Origin: Sthenelais limicola
Lineage: Eukaryota; Annelida; Polychaeta; Phyllodocida; Sigalionidae
DNA length: 64,000 bases
NCBI GenBank assembly: GCA_942159475.1
Contig: OW804096.1
Location: 39,803,744-39,867,743, forward strand
Direction of reading: 5' to 3'
Below, piece by piece: positions 53,063 to 63,054 of the stretch. Below the pieces are notes generated by a model. That model was not told where the DNA came from. It did not search any database and saw nothing but the letters and a program-made list of their open reading frames with translations. A program made the position numbers and the translations under genes. Position 1 is the stretch's first letter. Every line of letters begins with the position of its first letter.

Positions 53063-55466
53063 CTAGGTCATGGAAAGTATGATGGCCGCCGAGGTGAGTG
53101 CGCGGGCATCTCACAACCCCTCCTCACCAACTTAAAGTGTACCTTGCCATTTGTCCGGTTTGCCGCGCTTGAATATGCGTTACATATCCAATACATAGGC
53201 CTACATGCATGTACATTGTCAATGAGTTGTCTGTATTGGTCGGGTTTGTGACGCGTTTGTAGGATTGGAATGTTTTAATTAATGTTCTGCCAACGCACCA
53301 CAGTTGAGCTGGGCAAGTTGAAAGGTACTTTCACTTCCCTTCCATCGTAACCATTTTCCATGGAAGTGAAGCATGTATCAGAGGCAAAAAGACCACACCA
53401 GGGGCAACATACTAATCCAAATTCTTAACATAACATGAATGAGAGACTTTTTCTCATAATTGTTTAGCCTTATAAATTTATATGTTTTGGTGTATTGGCT
53501 TTATTTAGAGAGGGTGAACATACTAAGGATGTTTCCTTTGCTTTATAAGTAGTATATCGAAAGAGGAACAAGGCATTTCATCTATTGTTATTCCAACCCA
53601 CAAATTATCTTAATATCTCGGGCCATCACAAATACAATACAATACATATTACCTTAACTATTAACTTCAGTCAAATCCCGTAATATTCCATCCAAATAGC
53701 ATCCAGCAGATGAATAATGTCAAAAAATAAAATTGTTTTTTCTGTTTGAATAATTATTAATTTTAATGCTCCTTTAATAGGGATGAAGAAAACAAGTCAA
53801 ACACTACAATCATGTTCATGGGACTTTTTATTGCTATAGCCAAAATCCACTGCCATGTATATTAAGCATAAGAACTATCTAAGGTAGTTAGTGTGCTTGG
53901 CTGAGACAACAGAGTTATCAAAAGGAATAAAAAATGTACAAAAAGTTCATACAAGTTCCAGTTAATAACTAGAAATAAAAGTACGGTAAACTGCGTTTCA
54001 CATTTGTAAATGTGTAATTTTAGACTTCAATCTACCACAAGATGAATCAGAGCAGAGCTCAAACATGATTTTATATGAAAAACCCAAGTCTAGATTAAAT
54101 ATCATCATTAAATCTTTGTTAATTTCTCTACAAAAAGTACAAAAATTACAGCTAATAAAGACTGGAGCAATAATAACTTGAACAAACCTCAAACCATGAT
54201 GTCGTTTTCTAGATAATACAAAAGTCGTTGATGTTAAATATCATAAAAATCCATTAAATAGTATACATATAGAAAATTTACAAAAGTTTGTTGTAAGCAT
54301 AGGAAATACTGTAATGCTGAAAGAGGTTGGCGGTATGATATGTAAGAAAATAGCTCCAATAAAAAATAGTTCCCATTACGTAGAATAGGGCACTGTCATT
54401 CGCTGGTACACTTAAACATTCATATTCAAACAATCACAAAATAACACTAAACTTCCTTAATTATCACTAATTGTAATAACTCCTCCGGGTTCGCCCATAT
54501 TCGGTTTAATATAGTACAGAAGTCCGAAATTGGCATAATATGGTACATATAACATTCAAATCGACTGAATGAGAAATACATAAACAAAATCATAAGGCAA
54601 TATCATTTCCTTTCTCCACATACGATGGCTCTTTTGCATGGAAAAGTCTGTATGGAAAACCATTTCCATAGTTATAGGCCTCTTCCACCATGTTGCGATA
54701 GCAGAGCGTTTCATTGCGACCATTTATAGAGGAATGTGTTATATTGGTTGCTTGACAATTGCTAGCAATCGCTTAATTGTGATCGCATGTAATCGCAAGG
54801 TCTTGTGATCAATGGTTCAGTAGGTTGTACTTATTTGATATTCTTGAAATTTAATCGCAAGCAAACGCTCGTCCGTGGGACCTAGTGGATGAACCCTTTT
54901 AAAAAATACATATCCCAGTCAGATTCTGTGGCAATGTTATGCACTGGATTGTGTCTGTCTACTCTTTACATTGTCAATACACCCATGATACTTAGAATAT
55001 AGCAAAGTATATCTGCTTATCAAGACCAATTATATTTTCCAAAATGTATTTTGGCTTTACATATCTATAGCCAATCTATTCCCATAGTACATACGAAAAA
55101 CAATATGCTGCAACGCTCTTTCAAGCTCTCGTTTGTTACATTTGACATTCAATATTATTTTGTCTTCAATTTGGTTTCATTTGAGAGAATGCAAATCTAT
55201 TTTAGATCTAACTTTTCTTTCTATAAAATATATCAAAACAGGATTGTAATTTGAATCAATTAAATGCTATACTAGAGACAAGTACATAGAAGGACGGTGG
55301 GTTTGTACATCCTAGTTCCCAAACATTCACCCCATCTTGAGGAAAACTGAAAACCTTTTAAGAGAAAATCTCCCGTTTGTTTCCTCCAACAGGAGAGCCA
55401 GCTTTAATCACCAGTTAAGTTTCTCCTGTGTAAAAAAAACCAGAACAACCCCTGATTATGGACCAG
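53063..55466. other. Non-coding stretch, no gene seen
   Basis: AT-rich DNA without a supported frame, RNA gene or repeat that I can name. Confidence 0.4.
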
Positions 55467-56700
55467 TTAAAGAAACAGTTCAGCCTGGGATGAAATAGCT
55501 ATACATGAACTCCTTACCATGTTGATAAAGATGTATTTTGAGTAAATCGTTCCATAGTGCCCAACTAATTCCAGTATTACAGAGAGAAATGGGAACTATT
55601 TTGCCTTGTGGGGACTGCCATGTTCTCTCCTCCAGTGACATATTTTAGGCCCATTACCTCTGTGAATGAATCTACAATACACTAACACCAAGGAAGGCCT
55701 CTGATTGGCTGGCTACTAGCAGGCGGCAAATTTCGCACAAGAGATAACCCAAGACAACAACACAGCCTAGAATCTATTCATTTACAGCCTAGCATGATTG
55801 ACACACAAATTTCGTCCACTGTTTAGACAGATAATACATTAATCTTACTTGCCCTAGTACTAGTGTGATATTTTCCTTGTCTGTATGTTCCTATTCCTTG
55901 GGTTACATTTCGCAGAGGTTTGACATGCAGCATCTTGTTTATGATGCCATTTTGTTGCATTGCAGTGAGGGTAGGGGAACTTGGCCAATCACAGTGGGTC
56001 TGGGAGTCACATGACTCATGACCCAGTTCCACAATGCTAGGAGAGAGATGTCCGCAGCCCTACACATTGGTAGTGACTGAGATTTAGGATTATCATCAGA
56101 GATATTCAGCTATAGATTTGAGTCCTCACATCGTAATTATAATCATTAGATGTCTGATTAGTGCTGTGATTCAGATTTGAGGGCTCCTGGGGAGAGAAAG
56201 AGAATGGGACCATGGGACCTTTGCCACACTCTCTCACTCAGGCAATGGAGATGAGATGATGTTTGGAGATGGAAAGCAGGATCGGGAGGAATACTGTGAA
56301 ACTAGTAAGAATCACATTTTATAGATAGCAATAATAAAGGCAAGAAGGCATTGTTGTTTCACAATCCCATGAGGATGGGACAAATAGCAGAGTTCTAGGT
56401 CTGAGTGTCCACCACAAACCAACGATCCTATAGCCGTGAAGCCTAGTATAAGACTGATGCTCAGATTGTAAACAAACTTTTGTGAGCCCAGTCGACGTCA
56501 CAACTCTCAGAGAATCATGGGAAATAAGCCCAAAATGGTGGTCTCTATGAATGGTGGCTATTGCTATAATTTGGGCACTTTGACATCATTTTGTAGGGTT
56601 ATTTGGATACTATTGAATGATTTAAACACAGGCCATCCTAAAATATGAGGTAAGAAGTTGATGTATAGCTATTTTATCCCAGGGCGAACTGTTTCTTTAA
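55467..56700. mobile_element. 1.23-kb TTAA-bounded inverted-repeat element
   Basis: The left end is TTAAAGAAACAGTTCAGCCT then GGGATGAAATAGCTATACAT. The right end on the minus strand is TTAAAGAAACAGTTCGCCCT then GGGATAAAATAGCTATACAT. About 50 bp of terminal inverted repeat ends in TTAA at both sides. The interior has no supported protein. TTAA ends fit a piggyBac-type MITE, but other superfamilies are not excluded. Confidence 0.75.
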
Positions 56701-57248
56701 ATTCTGGACCAAACAATAACTTTCGATCACTCCCATAATCCCTTTCAAACTTTCCACATGCGTATTCTTTACAATACCTTGTTTATAAACATCTTTTCAC
56801 ATGAATATTCACGAATAGTGGCAGATATGGTTTTTGAGACGAGAGTATTTACATAATTATTTCACCATTATCTCATAAAAGCTGTCCATTCTGAATACAA
56901 AATATAACACTATGAAATGATACGATGTATTTCGTTCGTTCATTCATCCATTCTCACAGTTATAGTCAGTTATAGTCTCACATATACATGATATGTGCAC
57001 AGGCTCTAGGATATTACACCAATTGATGTTTCTCTTCGCCTTTTCCCTCTTTATATTGAGGACAAAATGTTTGATGTCAAATCCAATACAGTGGTAAGGT
57101 TCCAATGCATGATTTTTAGTAGACCCTGATGGACCTTCCCATGGTCATTTCAATAATGCTTCTTTTTTCATTAAATAATTGTCTCCCATGGGTCAGGGCT
57201 CCACAATATATACAAGCAGCCATCATTTTTACTCTACTCAAACATTTC
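56701..57248. other. Non-coding stretch left of the GALNT-like gene
   Basis: No gene or clear repeat is seen. It lies beyond the proposed poly(A) signal of the minus-strand gene. Confidence 0.4.
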
Positions 57249-57254
57249 TTTATT
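57249..57254 (-). terminator. Candidate poly(A) signal for the GALNT-like gene
   Basis: TTTATT on the + strand reads AATAAA on the minus strand, about 460 bp past the stop codon at 57718. An ATTAAA variant on the minus strand near 57339 is an alternative. Neither is confirmed. Confidence 0.35.
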
Positions 57255-57717
57255 TGTGAAAATTTACTTAAATTTGAATATTTATAGTTAGTAGTTTGTG
57301 AAAGCTGAGAATGTTCATACGTTTTAAACCACAATTTCTGTTCAATTTTAATCACGTTTGATATTATTTTCTGGTTTTTAAACTTCGATCGTACAGTTAT
57401 ACTAACGTCCTGACCAGTATATGAGTGAGGCTGTTGGGATATGTACATTCAAACTGATTATAGAACTTGTTAGACTTAAGAAAAATCCCAAATAAATGAG
57501 TAAATTTTACAAATAAAGCTGAAATACAGGGAATATATAACAATAATTGGTAAAACACCAACATAATAATTATTATATTTAAGAAATGTTCTTTTCAATA
57601 TTTTGACCTTTATGTATCGCGAATCCGGAGCATTTCCAAAGTCAAATTATAATATATAATCTTGTGGTCATATTAATGGGTGAAGTGGTATTCCTAATAA
57701 AGTCCATATCAAGGTTG

Positions 57718-57849
57718 TCACAACGGAGGCTCGAAGTTGTAGTCAAACCTGAACCTATACTGCCATCTCCAGTGAGAGAAGATGTCCTTGTCGCACTCCC
57801 CCAGTTGTGGCATCTGCTCCCTGATATGTACCTTCATTATGTTGGTCAC
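57718..57849 (-). CDS. GALNT-like gene, last coding exon (lectin domain C-terminus)
   Basis: The minus strand has a splice acceptor (TGTTGCAG) before 57849, entering in phase 0 to match the preceding exon. It encodes 43 residues, from VTNIMKVHIREQ to FDYNFEPPL, then TGA at 57718-57720. In polypeptide GalNAc-transferases this position is the end of the ricin-type beta-trefoil. Here GECDKD and HWRWQYRF are a possible gamma-repeat Cys and closing QxW-like strand. Identification rests on the linked exons, not on this exon alone. Confidence 0.75.
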   Translation of the reverse strand: MTNIMKVHIREQMPQLGECDKDIFSHWRWQYRFRFDYNFEPPL

Positions 57850-57869
57850 CTGCAACATAGGAACAACAG

Positions 57870-58660
57870 TTTGATTAGGAACATGATAGAGGTTAAAGAT
57901 TGGTAAAAAAAAAAGATAGTGGAGTTTAACGTTCAGATATGCAATTATGAATTGCAACCCCAAACCCCGGGGGTATGGGGGAATGTCCTGGGCATATGGG
58001 GAAATATGATGAAATCCCCGATCCCCCAGGGCAAGAAAATTGTGTAAAACCCCGACCCCATGGTATGGGGCACATTCTTCGCATTGTTTTGCAAATAAAA
58101 AATATAAACCCTGACGGACAATCCCTAACCTTGGGAATGTCCTTTATACTGCGGTAAACTAAGTGAAATCCCCGACTGGGTGGTGGTATGTTTTCTCTAA
58201 CATACCCCTACCATTCCCCCGGCGGGTGGCTCGGGGTTGCAATTGACAAGTGTATTAGGAAGATGGTGGAGGTAAGGTTTGGTTAGTAAGATTTTTATTC
58301 ATTAAATCATGTAGGTTAAAGATTGATTAGAAACATGATAGAGGTTAAAGATTGGTTAGAAAGACGGTGGAGGTTAACGTTCAGATGGATTTGCTTTCTT
58401 GTATCAACAATTTCAGCTATTTATTTAGCTTTATTTAGTAAAGGTATGTCCTCTCAAGGAGATGACTATTTCTCCTGTTTCTTAACGTTTGGTTAGGAAG
58501 GTTAGGAAGGACTTAGGTTACAGGTTTATAAGGAATGTGATAGAAATTAAAGTTCAGTTAGGAAAATGGCGGAGGTTAAAGTGTGATTAGGAACATGATC
58601 AAGGTTAAGGTTAATCAAGGTAAATCAAGGTTCATTAGGAAAGTGGTCGAGGTCGAAACT
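57870..58660. repeat. Degenerate GGTTAAAGATTGGTTAGRAA minisatellite in the intron
   Basis: Units of about 36 bp such as AACATGATAGAGGTTAAAGA then TTGGTTAGAAA recur on both sides of a 295-bp inserted element (57950-58244). Variants such as AAAATGGCGGAGGTTAAAGT continue to about 58650. It lies wholly within the intron between the last two GALNT-like exons. Confidence 0.75.
57950..58244. mobile_element. GC-rich MITE with AATTGCAACCCC ends
   Basis: Starts AATTGCAACCCCAAACCCCG and ends GGCTCGGGGTTGCAATT, so AATTGCAACCCC is the inverted terminus. The 295-bp interior is rich in short CCCC/GGGG inverted blocks (CCCCGATCCCCCAGGG, TACCATTCCCCC). It interrupts the intronic minisatellite. Confidence 0.75.
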
Positions 58661-58707
58661 GAAACTGCATCGATATCTTAATATTTGTAAAACTATTCAT
58701 CGCTCAC

Positions 58708-58930
58708 CTGTTTTAAGCATCTCTCCACCATGGCCCCATTGTGCTCTATATGACCTCTGATGATCCCTGTGACCTCAGTCTCCTTGATGACATCCCAGTG
58801 TTCCTTGGAGTGGTCAAAGAAGCAATCGCCGAGGGTCAGCAACCAGGTAGCGATCTCTATCCGGACGCACTTGTCTCTGTACCTAAATCTGCCCAGGGTG
58901 TCTATGAAGAATTGGTTCTCTGGAAGCACT
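58708..58930 (-). CDS. GALNT-like gene, penultimate exon (lectin domain)
   Basis: The acceptor TATTGCAG precedes 58930 and the donor CAG|GTGAGC follows 58708. The first base completes an Arg codon split across the intron; 74 codons follow in phase 0. The peptide (VLPENQFFIDTLGRFRYRDK then CVRIE, later TLGDCFFDHSKEHWDVI) fits the beta-trefoil: the NQFFxDTxGRFR segment matches the usual Q-x-F-x-x-T-x-x-G-x-I/F-R turn. The canonical CLD of this repeat reads CVR, so the Asp that contacts GalNAc in this family is not in its expected place. Confidence 0.82.
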
Positions 58931-59109
58931 CTGCAATAAGAAAAGGATTTCTTTTTAATGTATATGGAAGTAAAGTTGTTGGTCTGTATTATTCATTAAA
59001 ATGCAAGTAATAATCGACCGGTGATTTTGACTAAATGAGCTCAGTTATGTCCCGAAGCATTAGCGCCAATAGACTTAGGAAAGCCATGATGCACTATTTT
59101 TTCCAATGT

Positions 59110-59310
59110 CCTGTAAGGCGGAGTATGATACATGGATTGATAGCAATACTAACCCTAACCCTAACCCTAAATTGGTGGTTCTAAGTCAGTGTAGTGTGTA
59201 AATGTACCATGTTAGTAGCCTGGCGCCTAGAACGTCCTGTATGCAGAATAGGATACATGGATTGATACCAATCCTAACCCTAACCCTAACCCTAACCAAC
59301 CCTAACGCCT
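59110..59310. repeat. Duplicated block with interstitial telomere-like (CCCTAA)n
   Basis: Two copies, offset by about 124 bp, share GTCCTGTA, then ATACATGGATTGATA and CAAT, then run into CTAACCCTAACCCTAACCCT. They end near 59170 and 59305. CCCTAA is the complement of the animal telomere repeat TTAGGG. Confidence 0.88.
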
Positions 59311-59950
59311 AGTATTTAGTCGGTCCCCCCCCCCCCCCCTGGCTAATAACATTTCGGGACTTATCCATAGTGGAGCTGAACAGAACAGAGCTGCCCCCTC
59401 AGGTCAATATCCAGTACCATAGGGAGCTTCGCCAAACTAGCCGGCTAAACAGCGGAGAGGATCTGAACTATAGGCAGAAGCACACAAGCTAGACAAATAT
59501 AGACTGAACTCTGACATATTTCTAATGAAAGAACCCACAGAATGCTGTCATTTTAATAATGACGTCAACTAATCTTACCTTCCCACAATTCCTCACTCTA
59601 CTACTCTTCCGCTCAGACCATGGTCATGTGTTTTCTACCCAAAGTTATTTTCGTTTGGTCTCCTCATTACATTAATTAAAGTTATACTTATATCCCAGAT
59701 AAGACCCAGATCAGACTATAAAAGATTTAAATGTTAGTCGATACTAGTTTTACGTTTAAACCACAAGAATCCATGACATTATAAACTTAACCTATATTTA
59801 AGACAGTTATAAGGTATAGCACATCCACCTATATATCCTTTTTTTACTTCTCGCCCTTCTCTACTCGCCCTCTTCTTTTTTACACCATTTAATTTATAAC
59901 TTAATGCATTATACAAAACAATTACAGTATGAACCGAAACAGGTGCTAAA

Positions 59951-60098
59951 TTTCAGATACATATAATTAATAAATATGAACACATTCATTGTACATAAAT
60001 TTCAGATACATATAATTAATAAATATAAACACATTCATTGTGCATAGATTAAAGATACATATAATTAATAAATATATACACATCCAGTGTACATGATA
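59951..60098. repeat. 49-bp tandem repeat, three units
   Basis: TTCAGATACATATAATTAAT then AAATATGAACACATTCATTG starts at 59951, 60000 and 60049. The third unit is the most diverged. Confidence 0.88.
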
Positions 60099-60870
60099 AA
60101 CACATATGTTACATCGATTAAAGTTACATCAATGGGGCTAGGGACGAAAACTATGGCAATATTTCAAGTATAATAATCAAATCTTGGCAATTATAGCTGA
60201 TATTTAGATTGTCGCTCAGGAAAGAGGTCCCACCCAACATACCTTGGTGAACACCTATGGCTGCTTAGTTTGCTTCAGCTTTTCTGTATAGGGGAATGTA
60301 TGTACACACCTTTGGTAAACAGCCAATGGATCCCTTGTTATGATTTACTGTTATATACACGCCTAGAAATGCTATAACCCTTCCATCTGTACTGGTACCA
60401 GACAGTCAGGTCAAGATACTGTTTATTAATACATTTGGCCATTCAACCAGCAGTTATGGATAATAAAAAGAATGGAAGGGATAAGGGTGAGAGATGTTGT
60501 ACGTAGTGTAAAATAGTAGAATTGAAATAATTATTGTTTATTATGTGAAATAAGGATCGAATATAATATTTTGAATTGATTGTGCCACTCTCAAGCATAA
60601 GTACATTTTGTACAGGGATACATACAATCAAGAAACGATACTGGGTATAGAGTAATGATGTCAATACAACAAACATTACAACAACAACCTTTTATTTGTT
60701 AGAAATAGAAGATATGGATATTAATAAAAGGGATAAAAAGGGTTTTATGTAGAGGATGATCCCAGAACCGCGGGATCATATTTGTATTATTATATTATAT
60801 TTATTATTATATAAATTTAAATTCTAAAAACGCACTTTGTCCATAAAAAACACATCCAATATCAACTTAC

Positions 60871-61277
60871 CTGTGGAAATAGCAGAAGTAGGTCATGGCC
60901 ACATATTCCCCCTTTTGGTCCTGCGCAAGACAAGCCTCTGTCTTAAGATTGGTCACTTCTCCAAAATACGTAGCATCGTCGGGTGGGGTCGGCATCTCTG
61001 GAGTAATAGTCTTCATGTACCAATCAAACCCTTTACATCCAAGCTCTCTCTTCAACTGTCTCCTCTTCTCTAGCGTATACTGGTCCTTTTCTGTGAAGTA
61101 TGTACGTTTGAACTCCCAGTTGTAGGTCGCAGCATAGAAGAACTTCTTCCAGTCGCCCATCCACAGCTCTGCGATTCGCATGAGATTTTTCTGTACGATT
61201 TTCTCGCGATCGCCGTCGAATGAGTAGGAGAAGGGTTTGAAGACGTGGGCTACTCTAGAACAGGGTGCCGTCATCAC
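60871..61277 (-). CDS. GALNT-like gene, exon joining catalytic and lectin domains
   Basis: Acceptor CGCCAG precedes 61277 and donor CACAG|GTAAGT follows 60871. 135 codons plus two bases fit the next exon exactly. It opens VMTAPCSRVAHVFKPFSY, the P-C-S-x-V-x-H motif whose His binds the catalytic metal in GalNAc-transferases. KNLMRIAELWMGDWKKFFY follows (family: N-x-x-R-x-A-E-V-W-M-D), then RELGCKGFDWYMKTITPE (family: L-x-C-K-x-F-x-W-Y-L). Last comes the first lectin repeat (GEVTNLKTEACLAQD). That repeat has CLA where the sugar-binding family motif is CLD. The stretch between FYAATYNWEFKRT and RELGC is somewhat long. Confidence 0.9.
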
Positions 61278-61365
61278 CTGGCGGGGAAGAGGGGAGTAAA
61301 TAGGTCACGTGATAAGTAAATCAAAGTAAAACGTGATGCGTTACAGAAAAATTAGCCATAATTAA

Positions 61366-61480
61366 GGGCCTAGTCCACTAAGCCGATTCTCATGCGATTA
61401 TGCGCCGCAGAGGACTCTTTTCCACTAAATTCTGTGAGAATTGCATGAGAATCGGCTTAGTGGACTTGGTAAAGTGCCCT
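61366..61480. mobile_element. R1 fold-back MITE, copy 6
   Basis: GGGCCTAGTCCACTAAGCCG then ATTCTCATGCGATTATGCGC at the left; AATTGCATGAGAATCGGCTT then AGTGGACTTGG at the right. It is intronic. Confidence 0.88.
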
Positions 61481-61486
61481 TTAGTC

Positions 61487-61770
61487 ACAAAAAAAATGAT
61501 TCCGAGATATCATCCTATTTGAAAAGATGGGATCAAGCAAATTCCAATGATGGTAAACATTAGGACATCCAATAAGCACTTCTATATATTTTTATACATG
61601 CCAAAAGTCAGCATTATTTTGTGATGGTCACTCATTAGAGTAAAGTAGTTAAATATACCCCTTAGGATAACCTCAAATTTATATGCATGGATATATATTC
61701 AATACAGTCTTAAAATGGGGTACATGTATTCCAGCTACACCCAAAGATGAAAACATTCTGAGCAAGGGTT
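61487..61770. mobile_element. R4 MITE, copy 4
   Basis: AAAAGATGGGATCAAGCAAA, GTAAACATTAGGACATCC and AGTAAAGTAGTTAAATATAC match the R4 copies at 20 and 24 kb. The left end is short of the TGAGTCACAAGTCG terminus, keeping only AGTCACAAAA. Confidence 0.65.
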
Positions 61771-61782
61771 CTGTGCTTAATC

Positions 61783-61984
61783 AGTCTTGGTCCAGAGATG
61801 AGAGTGTCCCTTCAAACGACGGGAAAGCCTCTCGCCTCAAACCGCAAACTGCCATTATAATTCCATTAAGACCACAAAATGTCATTATATTCCCATTAAA
61901 ACGCCGAGTCCTAGGCCAGGAACCGATTAGCGAAGTATACTGACATACCATTCTTATCTGATCTGAGGTTTTGGACCTAGAGTG
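61783..61984. mobile_element. R5 MITE, copy 2
   Basis: CAGTCTTGGTCCAGAGATGA at the left and GGTTTTGGACCTAG at the right. Interior GGGAAAGCCTCTCGCCTCAA and AACGCCGAGTCCTAGGCCAG are nearly identical to the 23-kb copy. Confidence 0.78.
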
Positions 61985-62059
61985 TAATGATGTGCATTGT
62001 CAGTAAAAGAAAAAATAATAATTACTGATAATAACAATAAAAACAATAGGCACACATAC

Positions 62060-62264
62060 CCTGCCACCACACATCCAGGTCCTGAAGGCGAGCTCTATGT
62101 TCTCTCCACCCCAGATGTTCATGGCATCATCAAAAGCTCCTATCTTGTAGAAGTACTTCTTGCTGACAGCCAGAGCACAGCCCACCAGTGTGGCCGTCCT
62201 AAAGGCCTCGGCAGGGGACTTGATCCGCTTCTTCTCATGCTCTGGTACCTGCATCCAGGTGTAC
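62060..62264 (-). CDS. GALNT-like gene, catalytic exon with WGGEN motif (gene continues beyond window)
   Basis: Acceptor CTTACAG precedes 62264 and donor AGG|GTATGT follows 62060; 1 + 204 bases leave phase 0. The 68 codons begin YTWMQVPEHEKKRIKSP and end in MNIWGGENIELAFRTWMCGG then R. This is the Gal/GalNAc-T motif of polypeptide N-acetylgalactosaminyltransferases, Golgi enzymes that start mucin-type O-glycosylation on Ser/Thr with UDP-GalNAc. The family's usual GGLF(A/S)I before the motif reads VGCALAVSKKYF here, a divergent form. The N-terminal membrane anchor and the DxH-bearing half must lie to the right of the window; I saw no further exon to 64000. Confidence 0.92.
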
Positions 62265-62467
62265 CTGTAAGTAGAAAACATTACTTTTATTAGACTTTGA
62301 TTCATGATTGAAGGTAGATCAGGGGATTCCTGTTGCTGCCTGTAATGCATGAGGTCTTGGAAGAATGGAAGTGGAGGTTACTTGAAGGCATAGCCCAAGC
62401 TGATGTATGATCTAAAACTATAACCCCCCTATTATATTATAGTTCTTATATATATATAGGATTCCAA

Positions 62468-62491
62468 CCCAAACCCCGCCCCCCGCCCCCC
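62468..62491 (-). other. Potential G-quadruplex on the minus (coding) strand
   Basis: On the minus strand four G runs read G6-C-G6-C-G4-TTT-G3, meeting the usual rule of at least three G in four runs with short loops. It lies about 200 bp upstream of the catalytic exon, in the intron. Confidence 0.7.
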
Positions 62492-62849
62492 TCCTATTAC
62501 ATGTTCGGATCTCTTAAGCTCTTAAGAATGGAGAGATGGAGGAATCTTTTTCTGTATAAAGATACAGAAACAAATACTTGATGGGGCGCCAACTACAGCT
62601 GGCCAAATACCCAGTCAGAGGGATTCATAAGGGACAGTGTAGCAAAGATAAGATCGCTATTCATACAGCAGTAGTACAAGGGTTGGTTTGCTTCAAACCC
62701 ATGCCTCCGCCTATACCTTAAAGGTTAAACTCCATAATACATGTATATATCTGGTTCTCTTAAAAACAATTAAGACAAAAATGTCTTACCAAATTTACTC
62801 ATATTATATGTCTGTATCATGTCGTTGAAATCATGTACATATGTAATAA

Positions 62850-62974
62850 TGGCTTTCCTGGCCCTGGGGTTAGCATTTTAATGGGATTCTAATGGTATTT
62901 TACGGTTTGAAGCGACAGGCTTTCCCTCAGTTTGAAGGGACGCACTCAACTTTGAGCCTGGACTGCCCAGTATT
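62850..62974. mobile_element. R5 MITE, truncated inverted copy 3
   Basis: TGGCTTTCCTGGCCCTGGGG, GGTTTGAAGCGACAGGCTTT and the end GAGCCTGGACTG are inverted R5 blocks. The distal part is missing. Confidence 0.65.
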
Positions 62975-62979
62975 TATCA

Positions 62980-63054
62980 ACTGCAGCCTAATTTAGCAGA
63001 ATTTACCAAACATGTAATGCTGCGAATTGTATATATTTCTAGGCGGCCTGACCC
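62980..63054. mobile_element. R2 MITE remnant
   Basis: CTGCAGCCTAATTTAGCAGA then ATTTACCAAAC, and the right terminus CTAGGCGGCCTGACCC, are the last third of an R2 element. It adjoins the truncated R5 copy. Confidence 0.6.

Larger units (their letters stand above)
58931..60870 (-). other. GALNT-like intron with telomere-like and AT-rich repeats
   Basis: 1,940-bp intron with consensus GTAAGT donor and AG acceptor. It holds two blocks of CCCTAA repeats, a poly-C run at 59327-59339 and a 49-bp tandem repeat. No nested gene is seen. Confidence 0.7.
61278..62059 (-). other. GALNT-like intron made mostly of three MITEs
   Basis: 782-bp intron with GTATGT donor and AG acceptor. R1 (61366-61480), R4 (61487-61770) and R5 (61783-61984) lie end to end and leave little other sequence. 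Confidence 0.8.
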
